A stretch of DNA of 12,440 bases, from NCBI GenBank assembly GCA_964398805.1, contig CAYNNI010000071.1, positions 1-12,440 on the forward strand, in the 5' to 3' direction. Every line of letters begins with the position of its first letter. Within the stretch, counting starts at the first letter, position 1. Origin of the DNA: CAISDH01 sp964398805. GTDB lineage: Archaea; Micrarchaeota; Micrarchaeia; Micrarchaeales; Micrarchaeaceae. Below the pieces are notes generated by a model. The model did not search any database and was not told the DNA's origin. It was given only the letters and a program-made list of their open reading frames with translations. Below, piece after piece: positions 1 to 5,692 of the stretch. Both the position numbers and the translations under genes were made by a program.

Positions 1-204
1 CCTTTAGGTCGTGAATGAATTGCACTCTGCGATACAACAAATACTACTTCTTTTCTGTGGATATTCCGTTAATGGCAGGGCTCCGCAAAATTTCGCGGCG
101 CCGCAACTGCCAGAAACGCGATTGTATGAATAGTGTAAACAGATGCCCGCAAAAGCTCCTAATCCTCGCTTTCCGAACCATGACTTTCCCTCGGTAATCA
201 CGGA
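1..204. other. Gene-free left edge, AT-richer, with an inverted repeat
   Basis: No convincing gene lies here. The short open frames at 15-197 (+) and 44-262 (-) have no recognisable domain, and the second runs through the tRNA. Base composition is visibly more AT-rich than in the coding regions. A nested inverted repeat occurs at 74-111: GGCAG at 74-78 faces CTGCC at 107-111, with the perfect palindrome GCGGCGCCGC at 95-104 between them. It has no T-run after it on either strand, so I do not call it a terminator. It could belong to the end of an upstream element or a small RNA, but nothing decides this. Confidence 0.5.
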
Positions 205-276
205 TGGGCCCGAGGAGAATCGGACTCCTGGTCTCCACCTTGTGAAGGTGGCGTCTTGCCATTCGACCACAGGCCC
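205..276 (-). tRNA. tRNA-Val (anticodon CAC)
   Basis: A complete 72-nt cloverleaf folds on the minus strand. The acceptor stem GGGCCTG pairs with CGGGCCC (one G-U), followed by discriminator A. The D arm is GTC/GAC with a loop containing GG. The anticodon stem CCACC/GGTGG encloses loop TTCACAA, giving anticodon CAC, which reads the valine codon GUG. The variable loop is 5 nt (AGACC). The T arm AGGAG/CTCCT has loop TCCGATT; TCC replaces the more usual TTC at its start, but the geometry is normal. There is no intron and CCA is not encoded. It is transcribed away from the adenosyltransferase gene, and the AT-rich stretch 277-320 must hold both start signals. Confidence 0.96.
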
Positions 277-279
277 TAG

Positions 280-321
280 CATAACTATTAATAGCACGCT
301 TTTATTACTTTTATCGGTGAC
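280..321. promoter_or_regulatory. Shared AT-rich promoter between tRNA-Val (-) and adenosyltransferase (+)
   Basis: This short AT-rich gap separates two divergent genes. TATA-like stretches are visible at about 286-294 (TATTAATAG) and 298-308 (CTTTTATTACT). The first lies about 30 bp before the ATG at 322. The second lies about 27 bp before the tRNA 5' end when read leftward. GGTGA at 316-320 sits immediately before the ATG and looks like a Shine-Dalgarno match, though its spacing is very short. Which box serves which gene is inferred from spacing only. Confidence 0.45.
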
Positions 322-855
322 ATGCGCTACTACACGCGGAAGGGCGACAACGGCTTCACGAGCGTTGACGGCTGCGTGCTCAAGAAGGACGAGCCGGTTG
401 TGCGCGCCCTCGGCGACGTAGATGAGCTGAACAGCGCAGTAGGCGTCGCTGCGGCGAACATAACCGACGCGCATCTCGAGGAGATGCTGCGGGGCGTCCA
501 GAACACCCTTTTCGTCATAGGCGCTCAAATAAATTCGCTAGGCAAGGATGCTGGGAAAAGCAAGACGATGGCCGAAAGGACCAAGGATCTCGAGGCCGCG
601 ATCGAGGAGCTCGGGGCCACGCTACCAGCACTTAACAAGTTCGTGCTTCCGAGCGGCTCAGCGGGCGCGTCGTGCCTGCATCTTGCGCGCGCGATATGCA
701 GGAGGGCCGAGCGCTCCGTCACTGCGCTCGCGTTCACGGAAACTGCAATGATCGGTTACATGAACAGGCTCTCGTCGTTCCTCTTCGTTGCCGCGCTGTA
801 CGTGAACAAAAAAGGGGGCGTGGAAGAAACGAACCCCGCCTACACCGAGCTATAG
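322..855 (+). CDS. PduO-type cob(I)alamin adenosyltransferase
   Basis: This 177-residue protein matches the PduO/MMAB family of ATP:cob(I)alamin adenosyltransferases, which move the adenosyl group of ATP to reduced cobalamin and make coenzyme B12. Visible family marks are the N-terminal ATP-loop segment TRKGDNG (residues 5-11), DVDELNS (32-38), the CRRAER stretch (126-131) carrying catalytic and ATP-contacting arginines, and YMNRLSSFLF (146-155) near the C-terminus. The length is normal for a single-domain family member. The ATG at 322 gives the family's usual N-terminus (MRYYTRKGD). It stands alone on the plus strand, and its stop overlaps the scpB stop from the opposite strand. No B12-dependent enzyme or transporter is visible nearby, so its partner enzyme is unknown. 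Confidence 0.93.
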   Translation: MRYYTRKGDNGFTSVDGCVLKKDEPVVRALGDVDELNSAVGVAAANITDAHLEEMLRGVQNTLFVIGAQINSLGKDAGKSKTMAERTKDLEAAIEELGATLPALNKFVLPSGSAGASCLHLARAICRRAERSVTALAFTETAMIGYMNRLSSFLFVAALYVNKKGGVEETNPAYTEL

Positions 856-1317
856 GTTGAAGTACTCCCTGAACTTCTGCGTTGTCTCGACGCGCTTGCT
901 TCTCCCCTTCCTCTGCGCTGTCACGAAGTCCTTCTCCTGGAGCTCCTTCATGTAGTCGTAGGTGGAGCTGCCGAAGGCCTTGACTATGCTGCTCTGCATC
1001 ACCGGCTCGTTCTTGCCTATGTAAGCGAGTATGCGCAGCGCGCCCTTCGATATCTCGGGCGCGCCCGCAAGCTCGCTGACCTTGCTGGCATATTCGCCCT
1101 TCACGGACAAAGCGTACTTGTCGCCTATGCTTACCACCTCCAGCGCGCTCTGGTTCTTTGCGTACTCCTGCGCAAGCGTCTCCAGCAGCTTCTTGACGTA
1201 TCCCGGCGACGCTATGCCCAGCACCTTCGCCAGCTCGTCCAGGCCCACGGCCCTGCCGGAGACGAAGAGCGCAGCCTCGGCTATGCGCATGTGCTCAGTT
1301 GTTTTCTGTTCCGGCAT
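850..1317 (-). CDS. scpB: Segregation and condensation protein B (ScpB)
   Basis: A 155-residue ScpB-family protein, the winged-helix partner that binds the ScpA kleisin in the SMC condensin complex that compacts and segregates chromosomes. Family features are the opening helix with AEAALFVSGRAV, the strand segment LEVVSIGDKYALSV, and the second winged-helix around ISKGALRILAYIGKNEPV followed by a Y-rich helix and basic QRKGRSKR wing. I prefer ATG at 1317, preceded by a GGTGG site with about 5 nt spacing; an in-frame GTG at 1326 would put that site inside the gene. The start lies inside the end of scpA (about 23 bp overlap), so translation is probably coupled. The stop overlaps the convergent adenosyltransferase stop. 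Confidence 0.9.
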   Translation of the reverse strand: MPEQKTTEHMRIAEAALFVSGRAVGLDELAKVLGIASPGYVKKLLETLAQEYAKNQSALEVVSIGDKYALSVKGEYASKVSELAGAPEISKGALRILAYIGKNEPVMQSSIVKAFGSSTYDYMKELQEKDFVTAQRKGRSKRVETTQKFREYFNL

Positions 1318-2014
1318 TCGCGCCACCGTCCTTAAGCTTCATGAGTATGTCATTGAAGAACTCATCCTGCATCAGCGCGACCCTGTTCCTGTGCGCGAGG
1401 AAGAGCATCGGCACGAAAAGGTCTATGACGATCTCCGTTACCGAGCCGAAGTTCCTCGAGAGCTGCGAGAAGCTCACCATGCCCTCCCTGTCAGCATTGC
1501 TCCTTATCAGCATGTATGTGGCCGAGATCTTCTTGTCTATGTCCTCCTTGATGATCGGCATCGTGAGGGGCGTGGAGCGCTCGCTCACCATGAAGGCGCG
1601 CTTTTCCGTCATCTTGATCGCATCGCCGAGCGCGTCCATGAGTTCCTGGAGCGAGACCTTCCTTCCCGGCTGCAGCCTGGCCCTCGGCACCAGCGCGGGC
1701 ACCTCCGGGATCACGCGCCCTCCAGCGGTCTGCTCCTCCACAATTTCATGCTCGGGCGCGAACACGCTTAGGCTCTCGCTCTTCATGCGCAGCAATATCG
1801 ACGCGGCAAGCATGATGCTTGCTGGCACGCGCAGGTCAAGGACGCGCATCTGCTTCACGACAGAGATGTAGCTGTCCACGATCCTGGCAAGGTCTATGGC
1901 CCACGGGTCTATGCGCTCCTTCTCTATCAGCTCAACAAGGAGCTCCCTCCAGGTGGCGTTCTTCACGAGTTCCTCTAGGTTGAACTCCGCTGAGCTCTGC
2001 TGCATGCTCTGCAT
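1295..2014 (-). CDS. scpA: Segregation and condensation protein A (ScpA kleisin)
   Basis: A 239-residue ScpA/kleisin, which bridges SMC heads and recruits ScpB. The N-terminal kleisin signature is clear: a helix ending WRELLVELIEKERIDPWAID, then a second helix with LRVPASIMLAASILLRMKSE. The C-terminal winged-helix region (SFSQLSRNFGSVTEIVIDLFVPMLFLAHRNRVAL) binds the SMC head. An acidic linker joins the two. ATG at 2014 is preferred because AGGTGA ends 5 nt before it; the in-frame GTG at 2023 is part of that ribosome-binding site. It heads a two-gene operon with scpB. No smc gene is present in the window. Confidence 0.92.
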   Translation of the reverse strand: MQSMQQSSAEFNLEELVKNATWRELLVELIEKERIDPWAIDLARIVDSYISVVKQMRVLDLRVPASIMLAASILLRMKSESLSVFAPEHEIVEEQTAGGRVIPEVPALVPRARLQPGRKVSLQELMDALGDAIKMTEKRAFMVSERSTPLTMPIIKEDIDKKISATYMLIRSNADREGMVSFSQLSRNFGSVTEIVIDLFVPMLFLAHRNRVALMQDEFFNDILMKLKDGGANAGTENN

Positions 2015-2036
2015 TACGGTCACCTGGACGCCTGGC

Positions 2037-2082
2037 CTGGTCGCAGACCAATATCGATTTGTGACCAGCGCATATAAAAGGT
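2037..2082 (-). promoter_or_regulatory. scpAB promoter with a palindromic element
   Basis: Read leftward, a clear TATA box (CTTTTATATG, 2071-2080) lies about 60 bp before the scpA ATG, predicting a start near 2050 and a leader of roughly 35 nt that contains the AGGTGA site. The perfect inverted repeat TGGTC-GCA-GACCA occupies 2038-2050 at the predicted start site, and another GACCAG at 2063-2068 sits between it and the TATA box. Either an operator or a small leader hairpin would fit. Confidence 0.55.
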
Positions 2083-2124
2083 TTGCCTGTCTGTCGCCCC
2101 GTCCCGTTGATTTATGTCTCTTCG

Positions 2125-3585
2125 TCAGGCCTGCCGTCTGGACGCCAGGACGGGGGCCGCTCCGCTCACGTCGAATATTTCCAGTTCTCCGCTCTCTATT
2201 CTTGCGATGTACTGCCTGTCTCCAGCATAAGCGGTCGTGGTAAGCAGCGTTAGCACGCCGTTGTCCTGCCTGTAGCCACCGAGCCTGTGCGTGTGCCCCC
2301 TTATGACCATGCTCAGCTTGTTCTTCCTGAGGAAGTCGCTGGTCACGTCCTGCCCGAAGACGTGTACGCCCTCGCCCCGCTCTTCTCCGAGACCCCTGCC
2401 CTCAAGCGGGTCGTTCCAGAGCATCTGCGTTATTTCCCCGTTCTCGGACGGCTCCGCCGCCTTGTCCAGCGCACGCAGCCTGGACAGTTCCGGCGCGTCT
2501 ATCGGGATTCCCCCGTGGACTATGAAGTATTTCTGGTTGAGCACCGCTGCCACCGGCAGTTTTGGGAACAGCTCCCCGTACACCTTGTTCAGCAACTGCT
2601 CGTCGCCCGGCATTTTCTCGAGCTCCTCATAAAACTGGCGGGGATACGCCTCGGTCGATTCGTGGTCGCCCCTTATCATGATGAAGGCTCTGGGGCGGAG
2701 CAGTTTGTTCGCGAGGAGCGCAGCAAGCAGTTCCCTGCTGTTCTTCCCTCTGTCCACGAAATCCCCCATCAATACATAGGTGTATTCGTTCGGCGGATAG
2801 CTTGCAGTTATCTTCCTGAAGGTCGAAACGTCACCGTGAAGGTCCCCGATCACGACCACCTTTTCCCCGCGGACGTCGAGAATGGTTGGCTCCTGCCCGA
2901 AAATCTTTATTGCCTTGTCGAGATAATTATAGTAGAACTCCTTGGTCGCTTCCGCGGAATTGCCGTGCAGTATCTCATCGCTAAGCTTTTGTAGCGTATC
3001 AGAGGTTTCATTGGTTTTTGGGGCAGGTACCTCCGCATTCGGAGGCGCCGAATGCTTCGGCGGCTCCGGTCCGGTCTTCAGCTGTTTCAGAACCTGGTAG
3101 GCCTGGGAGCGAGACAGATTCGCAAAGTCAAGACTCTCTAATTTTCCGGCATCCCTGCCGGTGAGATATTCTACCTCCACAGGCGTTTTGCCCTTGTCGA
3201 AATCTACTTGCCTTATTGCCGCGAGGTCATATCCGGATTCCGTCTTTGCGAGCACGAGGCCTCGCGCCTTATGCTTCAGTACCACAATCCTGCCGGTGAT
3301 CTTTTCTCCGAACTGTTCCAGCTGCTCATACGGGTTCTGCGATATCTCGCCAGCTTCCACATTGACAATCTTACCTGTGTCTGCCCCAGTGACGTACCTG
3401 ACCTTGTTTGCGCATCCGGTCTGGCCGTCAAATCCCTCCACCCTGGCGATATCATACCTGCTTTCGCCGGTTCTTACGGCCACGAGGTCCCCCTTTATGG
3501 CCTTGCGCCCTTTTACATCCTTTCTTGTTATAAACTCCGGGGCGCCCCTCTCAGCGTGATGCGTGGCAGGCGCGAAAGTATCCAT
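2125..3585 (-). CDS. PPP-family (PP1-like) metallophosphatase with duplicated N-terminal domain
   Basis: The C-terminal half is a PP1/PP2A-like metallophosphatase. With the start used here (486 residues) it shows GDLHG (247-251), GDFVDRG (274-280), RGDHE (305-309, where the family normally has GNHE), HGGIP (357-361), WNDP (390-393) and RGHTH (429-433). A TLLTTTAYAGD stretch follows that resembles the family's C-terminal strands. Such enzymes remove phosphate from Ser/Thr or small phosphoesters using two metals. The N-terminal half holds two similar units of about 60 residues (roughly 31-92 and 108-169), then a Pro-rich linker (about 171-190). There is no signal peptide or membrane helix. ATG at 3585 fits a TATA box at 3613-3622; an in-frame TTG at 3651 would overlap the htpX stop. 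Substrate unknown. Confidence 0.85.
   Translation of the reverse strand: MDTFAPATHHAERGAPEFITRKDVKGRKAIKGDLVAVRTGESRYDIARVEGFDGQTGCANKVRYVTGADTGKIVNVEAGEISQNPYEQLEQFGEKITGRIVVLKHKARGLVLAKTESGYDLAAIRQVDFDKGKTPVEVEYLTGRDAGKLESLDFANLSRSQAYQVLKQLKTGPEPPKHSAPPNAEVPAPKTNETSDTLQKLSDEILHGNSAEATKEFYYNYLDKAIKIFGQEPTILDVRGEKVVVIGDLHGDVSTFRKITASYPPNEYTYVLMGDFVDRGKNSRELLAALLANKLLRPRAFIMIRGDHESTEAYPRQFYEELEKMPGDEQLLNKVYGELFPKLPVAAVLNQKYFIVHGGIPIDAPELSRLRALDKAAEPSENGEITQMLWNDPLEGRGLGEERGEGVHVFGQDVTSDFLRKNKLSMVIRGHTHRLGGYRQDNGVLTLLTTTAYAGDRQYIARIESGELEIFDVSGAAPVLASRRQA
3079..3264 (-). repeat. Second copy of the N-terminal module (protein-level repeat)
   Basis: Translated leftward, this stretch carries ESGYDLAAI, then VEYLTGRDAGK and a helix ending AYQVLKQL. 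The order and spacing match the first copy at 3310-3495. Similarity is at protein level only, so the duplication is old. The pattern of short strands with a TGxDxGK turn suggests small beta-barrels, but I do not recognise the family. Confidence 0.65.
3310..3495 (-). repeat. First copy of the N-terminal module (protein-level repeat)
   Basis: Translated leftward, this stretch carries ESRYDIARV, then VRYVTGADTGK and a helix with PYEQLEQF. It aligns along its length with the copy at 3079-3264. The two copies lie head to tail ahead of the Pro-rich linker and the phosphatase domain. Confidence 0.65.
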
Positions 3586-3611
3586 ACCATCCGCTAAGCC
3601 TCTGGTCGTCC

Positions 3612-3623
3612 TCATATATAAGC
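3612..3623 (-). promoter_or_regulatory. TATA box for the phosphatase gene
   Basis: Reading leftward, CTTATATATGA lies between the htpX stop and the phosphatase ATG at 3585, about 30 bp before that start. This suggests a nearly leaderless transcript. It argues against the in-frame TTG (3651) and against the ATG at 3615, which is itself part of the box. Confidence 0.5.
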
Positions 3624-3647
3624 ATTGCTGGGCGTCGTGAAATAGCT

Positions 3648-4544
3648 TCAATACATGTGCTCCAGCCGCTTTATGCGCTCCTCTATCGGCGGGTGCGTGG
3701 AGAAGAGGTTAGCGACGTTGCCCGCCCGCAGCGGGTTCGAGAAGTAGAGGTTGGCGGTTATGTCGTTCGCATGCATTACCGGCGCAGCACGAGGACTTTT
3801 GGAGTAGTCCCGTATGCGCCCGAGCGCGCTGGCAAGCGCATGCGGGTCCCGCGTGAGCCTGGCTCCATTCGCGTCAGCCATGTACTCCCTCCTGCGAGAG
3901 ATCGCAAGCCTGAGCAGCAGCGCGAACAGCGGAGCAAGGAGCCCCACGACCAGCGCCACAAGCACTATCGCGCCTCCATCCCTGCGGTCCCCCCGCAATC
4001 CGCCGAACAGGATACTGTTGCGTATCATCGCCGCAATCATGCCTATGGTTCCGGCGAACACAACAGCAACGAGCATGTAAAGGATGTCGTTGTCTGCGAT
4101 GTGGGACATCTCGTGCGCAATCACGCCCTGAAGCTCCCTCTTGTCCATTACGGAAAGGAGTCCGGTCGTTACTGCCACCGAGGCGTGCTTCCGGTTCCTG
4201 CCCGTGGCGAAGGCGTTGGGGCTCGGGTCGTTTATTATGTAGACCGCGGGCATGCTTATCTGCGAGGCGCTGGACAGGCCCTCTATCACGTCGTAGAGGT
4301 AGCGGTACTGCTTCGGGTCGGCCTTCTGTGCCCTCGATACCGCAAGCACTATCCTGTCGCCCGCATAGTACGTGAAAGCTGCGTACAGCGCCACAAGCAC
4401 TGCACTCACGACCAGACCGAACGGCCCCGCGCCCAGGAAGAGCGCGAAGAGGTATACCACCCCCGTGAAAAGCAGGAAGAACACCGCAAGTAGCAGCGCC
4501 GAACGCAGCCTGTTCCGGGCTATCTCGTCAAAGAAGCTAACCAT
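3648..4544 (-). CDS. htpX: HtpX-type M48 membrane metalloprotease
   Basis: A 298-residue HtpX-family zinc protease that degrades misfolded membrane proteins. Two N-terminal membrane helices (about 15-37 and 40-60) precede the catalytic domain. The zinc motif HEMSH is at 144-148 and the third ligand is the glutamate of REYMADANGA (220). Two further hydrophobic segments (about 154-174 and 191-214) lie between these motifs, as is usual. The NAFATGR segment (110-116) is also a family mark, and the C-terminal STHPP(I)EERI is conserved. The ATG at 4544 gives a full-length protein. A TATA-like stretch about 26 bp upstream suggests a leaderless message. It lies one small gene away from lemA, a common partner. 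Confidence 0.95.
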   Translation of the reverse strand: MVSFFDEIARNRLRSALLLAVFFLLFTGVVYLFALFLGAGPFGLVVSAVLVALYAAFTYYAGDRIVLAVSRAQKADPKQYRYLYDVIEGLSSASQISMPAVYIINDPSPNAFATGRNRKHASVAVTTGLLSVMDKRELQGVIAHEMSHIADNDILYMLVAVVFAGTIGMIAAMIRNSILFGGLRGDRRDGGAIVLVALVVGLLAPLFALLLRLAISRRREYMADANGARLTRDPHALASALGRIRDYSKSPRAAPVMHANDITANLYFSNPLRAGNVANLFSTHPPIEERIKRLEHMY

Positions 4545-4561
4545 GGCATCAACAGCGCGCA

Positions 4562-4601
4562 GTCATTATCAAAACCGAGAGAAACCACAGCATCTATGCT
4601 G
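4562..4601 (-). promoter_or_regulatory. htpX promoter with upstream palindrome
   Basis: Leftward, GGTTTTGATAATGAC (4562-4576) has a TATA-like core centred about 26 bp before the htpX ATG. Just upstream is a near-perfect inverted repeat, CAGCAT-CT-ATGCTG (4588-4601), placed where an archaeal regulator or the BRE-side region could be occupied. The assignment rests on position only. Confidence 0.4.
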
Positions 4602-4710
4602 CGTGAGTGAATCGGATGCTTCGTCAGGCTGCATGTTTTCGTTTCTCTTTTTCTTTCAGATATTGCCCACAGTAGCGTATTCGTTATGTGCCTTTTTAGC
4701 CTATAGTCCA
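4602..4710. other. AT-rich intergenic stretch between htpX promoter and small membrane protein
   Basis: No gene can be supported here. The plus strand has a pyrimidine-rich run at about 4635-4660 (TTTTCGTTTCTCTTTTTCTTTC). This would be an A/G-rich tract in the leftward transcript, so it does not act as a normal terminator for the genes around it. Base composition differs from the GC-rich neighbours and continues into the small gene at 4711-4932. Confidence 0.4.
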
Positions 4711-4932
4711 TTACGATGCACCTTCGGAAACCCTGCTCTTCATTATGAGATACGCTAAGCCTCCAGTAACCCAAGAAATTAGCAGTCCGACTCCAACTCC
4801 CCGAAAGTAAGCGTTATTTATGAGATGCCCCACTAAGAACATCGCTATGTATATAATGAACTCCAAAAGAATCAGGGCAAGTAAGGCTCCCTTCCAAGTT
4901 CGTGGCCTTCTCCAGATATTTCTTTTTCCCAT
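4711..4932 (-). CDS. Small two-helix membrane protein, family not recognised
   Basis: A 73-residue open frame with two hydrophobic segments (about 15-36 and 44-64). The N-terminus is strongly basic (KRNIWRRPRTWK) and the C-terminal tail is basic too, so both ends are predicted to face the cytoplasm. It lies in the same direction between lemA and htpX, which makes a role with these membrane factors possible but unproven. Its codons are clearly more AT-rich than those of its neighbours. The region upstream of the ATG is GGGTCGAAAGAC, a weak ribosome-binding site. It could be a recently acquired or fast-evolving gene, or a chance frame; the clean helix pattern favours a real one. No function assigned. 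Confidence 0.55.
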   Translation of the reverse strand: MGKRNIWRRPRTWKGALLALILLEFIIYIAMFLVGHLINNAYFRGVGVGLLISWVTGGLAYLIMKSRVSEGAS

Positions 4933-4963
4933 GTCTTTCGACCCTTAACCATTTTCTGAAATA

Positions 4964-4983
4964 CCCCGCTCTTTAGGGCAGGG
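4964..4983 (-). terminator. Strong hairpin after lemA, possible terminator or IS remnant
   Basis: A 20-nt inverted repeat (two 9-nt arms around 2 nt, with one wobble and one mismatch on the leftward strand) begins 4 nt after the lemA stop. In RNA it reads CCCUGCCCU-AA-AGAGCGGGG, followed by UAUUU rather than a clean U-run. It could end the lemA transcript. Its GC-rich arms around a CTTTAGG core also resemble the hairpins at IS200/IS605-type element ends, but no transposase lies beside it. Confidence 0.4.
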
Positions 4984-4987
4984 TTCT

Positions 4988-5632
4988 TCATTTCCTCGAC
5001 GCCCGTTTCCTTCTCGCGCCTGCCGTCCTGGCCTTCTCACCCTGATCTCCCATGTCGCCGAAGTCCACCTTCACAGGCTCCTTCTCCGCGCCCTGGGCCT
5101 GGAAGTACGCATCTGACCTGAAGCCGAACATGCCCGCAAATACGTTGCCTGGGAAGGTCTGCAGGGCGTTGTTGTAGTCCAGCACATAATCGTTGTACGC
5201 TGTCCTGACGTACGATATCTTGTCCTCTGTGCCCTCGAGCTGGTCCTGCAGCTCCTTGAAGTTCACGCTTGCTTTCAGGTCGGGATAGTTCTCTGCCACT
5301 GCGAATATGCTCTTGAGCGCCCTGCTCAGCTGGTCGTTAGCCTGCAGCTTCTCCTGCGCCGTGCCCGTGACTATCGAGGTCCTGAGCCGGGTAACGTCGG
5401 TGAGCACGCCCCTCTCGTACCTGGCGTAGCCCTTCACGGTCTCGATGAGGTTGGGTATGAGGTCGTACCTGCGCTTGAGCTGCACGTCTATCTGCGCCCA
5501 GGCGTCCCGCACCCTGTTCCTCTTCGACACCAGGCCGTTGTATATAAGCACTACAGCAAGGAGGATTACTACTATGACCGCGATCACTGCGGTCGTAAGC
5601 CCGTCCAGCAGCATGATGGTCGGCAATACCAT
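4988..5632 (-). CDS. lemA: LemA family membrane-anchored protein
   Basis: A 214-residue LemA-family protein. One N-terminal membrane helix (about 10-32) has a short outside leader, followed by the helical-bundle domain. Family segments are AWAQIDVQLKRRYDLIPNL, ETVKGYARYERGVL, the NYPDLKASVNFKELQDQLEGTE segment, and YNDYVLDYNNALQTFPGNVFAGMFGF. The exact role of LemA is poorly known; it is often found next to HtpX-type proteases, as here one gene apart. The C-terminal tail is unusually basic (ARRKRASRK) after an acidic stretch, which is not a fixed family feature. ATG at 5630-5632 starts just before the helix, and a TATA box lies about 36 bp upstream. Confidence 0.93.
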   Translation of the reverse strand: MVLPTIMLLDGLTTAVIAVIVVILLAVVLIYNGLVSKRNRVRDAWAQIDVQLKRRYDLIPNLIETVKGYARYERGVLTDVTRLRTSIVTGTAQEKLQANDQLSRALKSIFAVAENYPDLKASVNFKELQDQLEGTEDKISYVRTAYNDYVLDYNNALQTFPGNVFAGMFGFRSDAYFQAQGAEKEPVKVDFGDMGDQGEKARTAGARRKRASRK

Positions 5633-5663
5633 GGTCCCACAGCATAATCAAGCGCAACGAAGG

Positions 5664-5673
5664 GATATAAAGC
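5664..5673 (-). promoter_or_regulatory. TATA box for lemA
   Basis: Leftward, GCTTTATATC lies between the nitroreductase stop and lemA, about 36 bp before the lemA ATG. It predicts a start near 5642 and a leader of about 10 nt, so lemA is probably transcribed separately from the nitroreductase. Confidence 0.5.
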
Positions 5674-5692
5674 TGCTGCATCGTTGCGGAAT

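Noticed and set aside
44..262. A 72-residue leftward open frame at the left edge
   Set aside because: It covers most of the tRNA-Val gene and shows no recognisable protein features.
4..528. A 174-residue leftward open frame
   Set aside because: It is antisense to the adenosyltransferase and crosses the tRNA; its composition is that of a shadow frame in GC-rich DNA.
2287..2994. A 235-residue rightward open frame opposite the phosphatase
   Set aside because: It is the antisense shadow of a gene with clear catalytic motifs and has no domain of its own.
4635..4660. T-rich run on the plus strand as a possible terminator
   Set aside because: No rightward gene ends near it; in the leftward transcripts it is purine-rich.
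4520..4774. An 84-residue leftward open frame between htpX and the small membrane protein
   Set aside because: It overlaps the htpX start and the end of the membrane-protein frame, has no domain or hydrophobic pattern, and would run through the likely htpX promoter.
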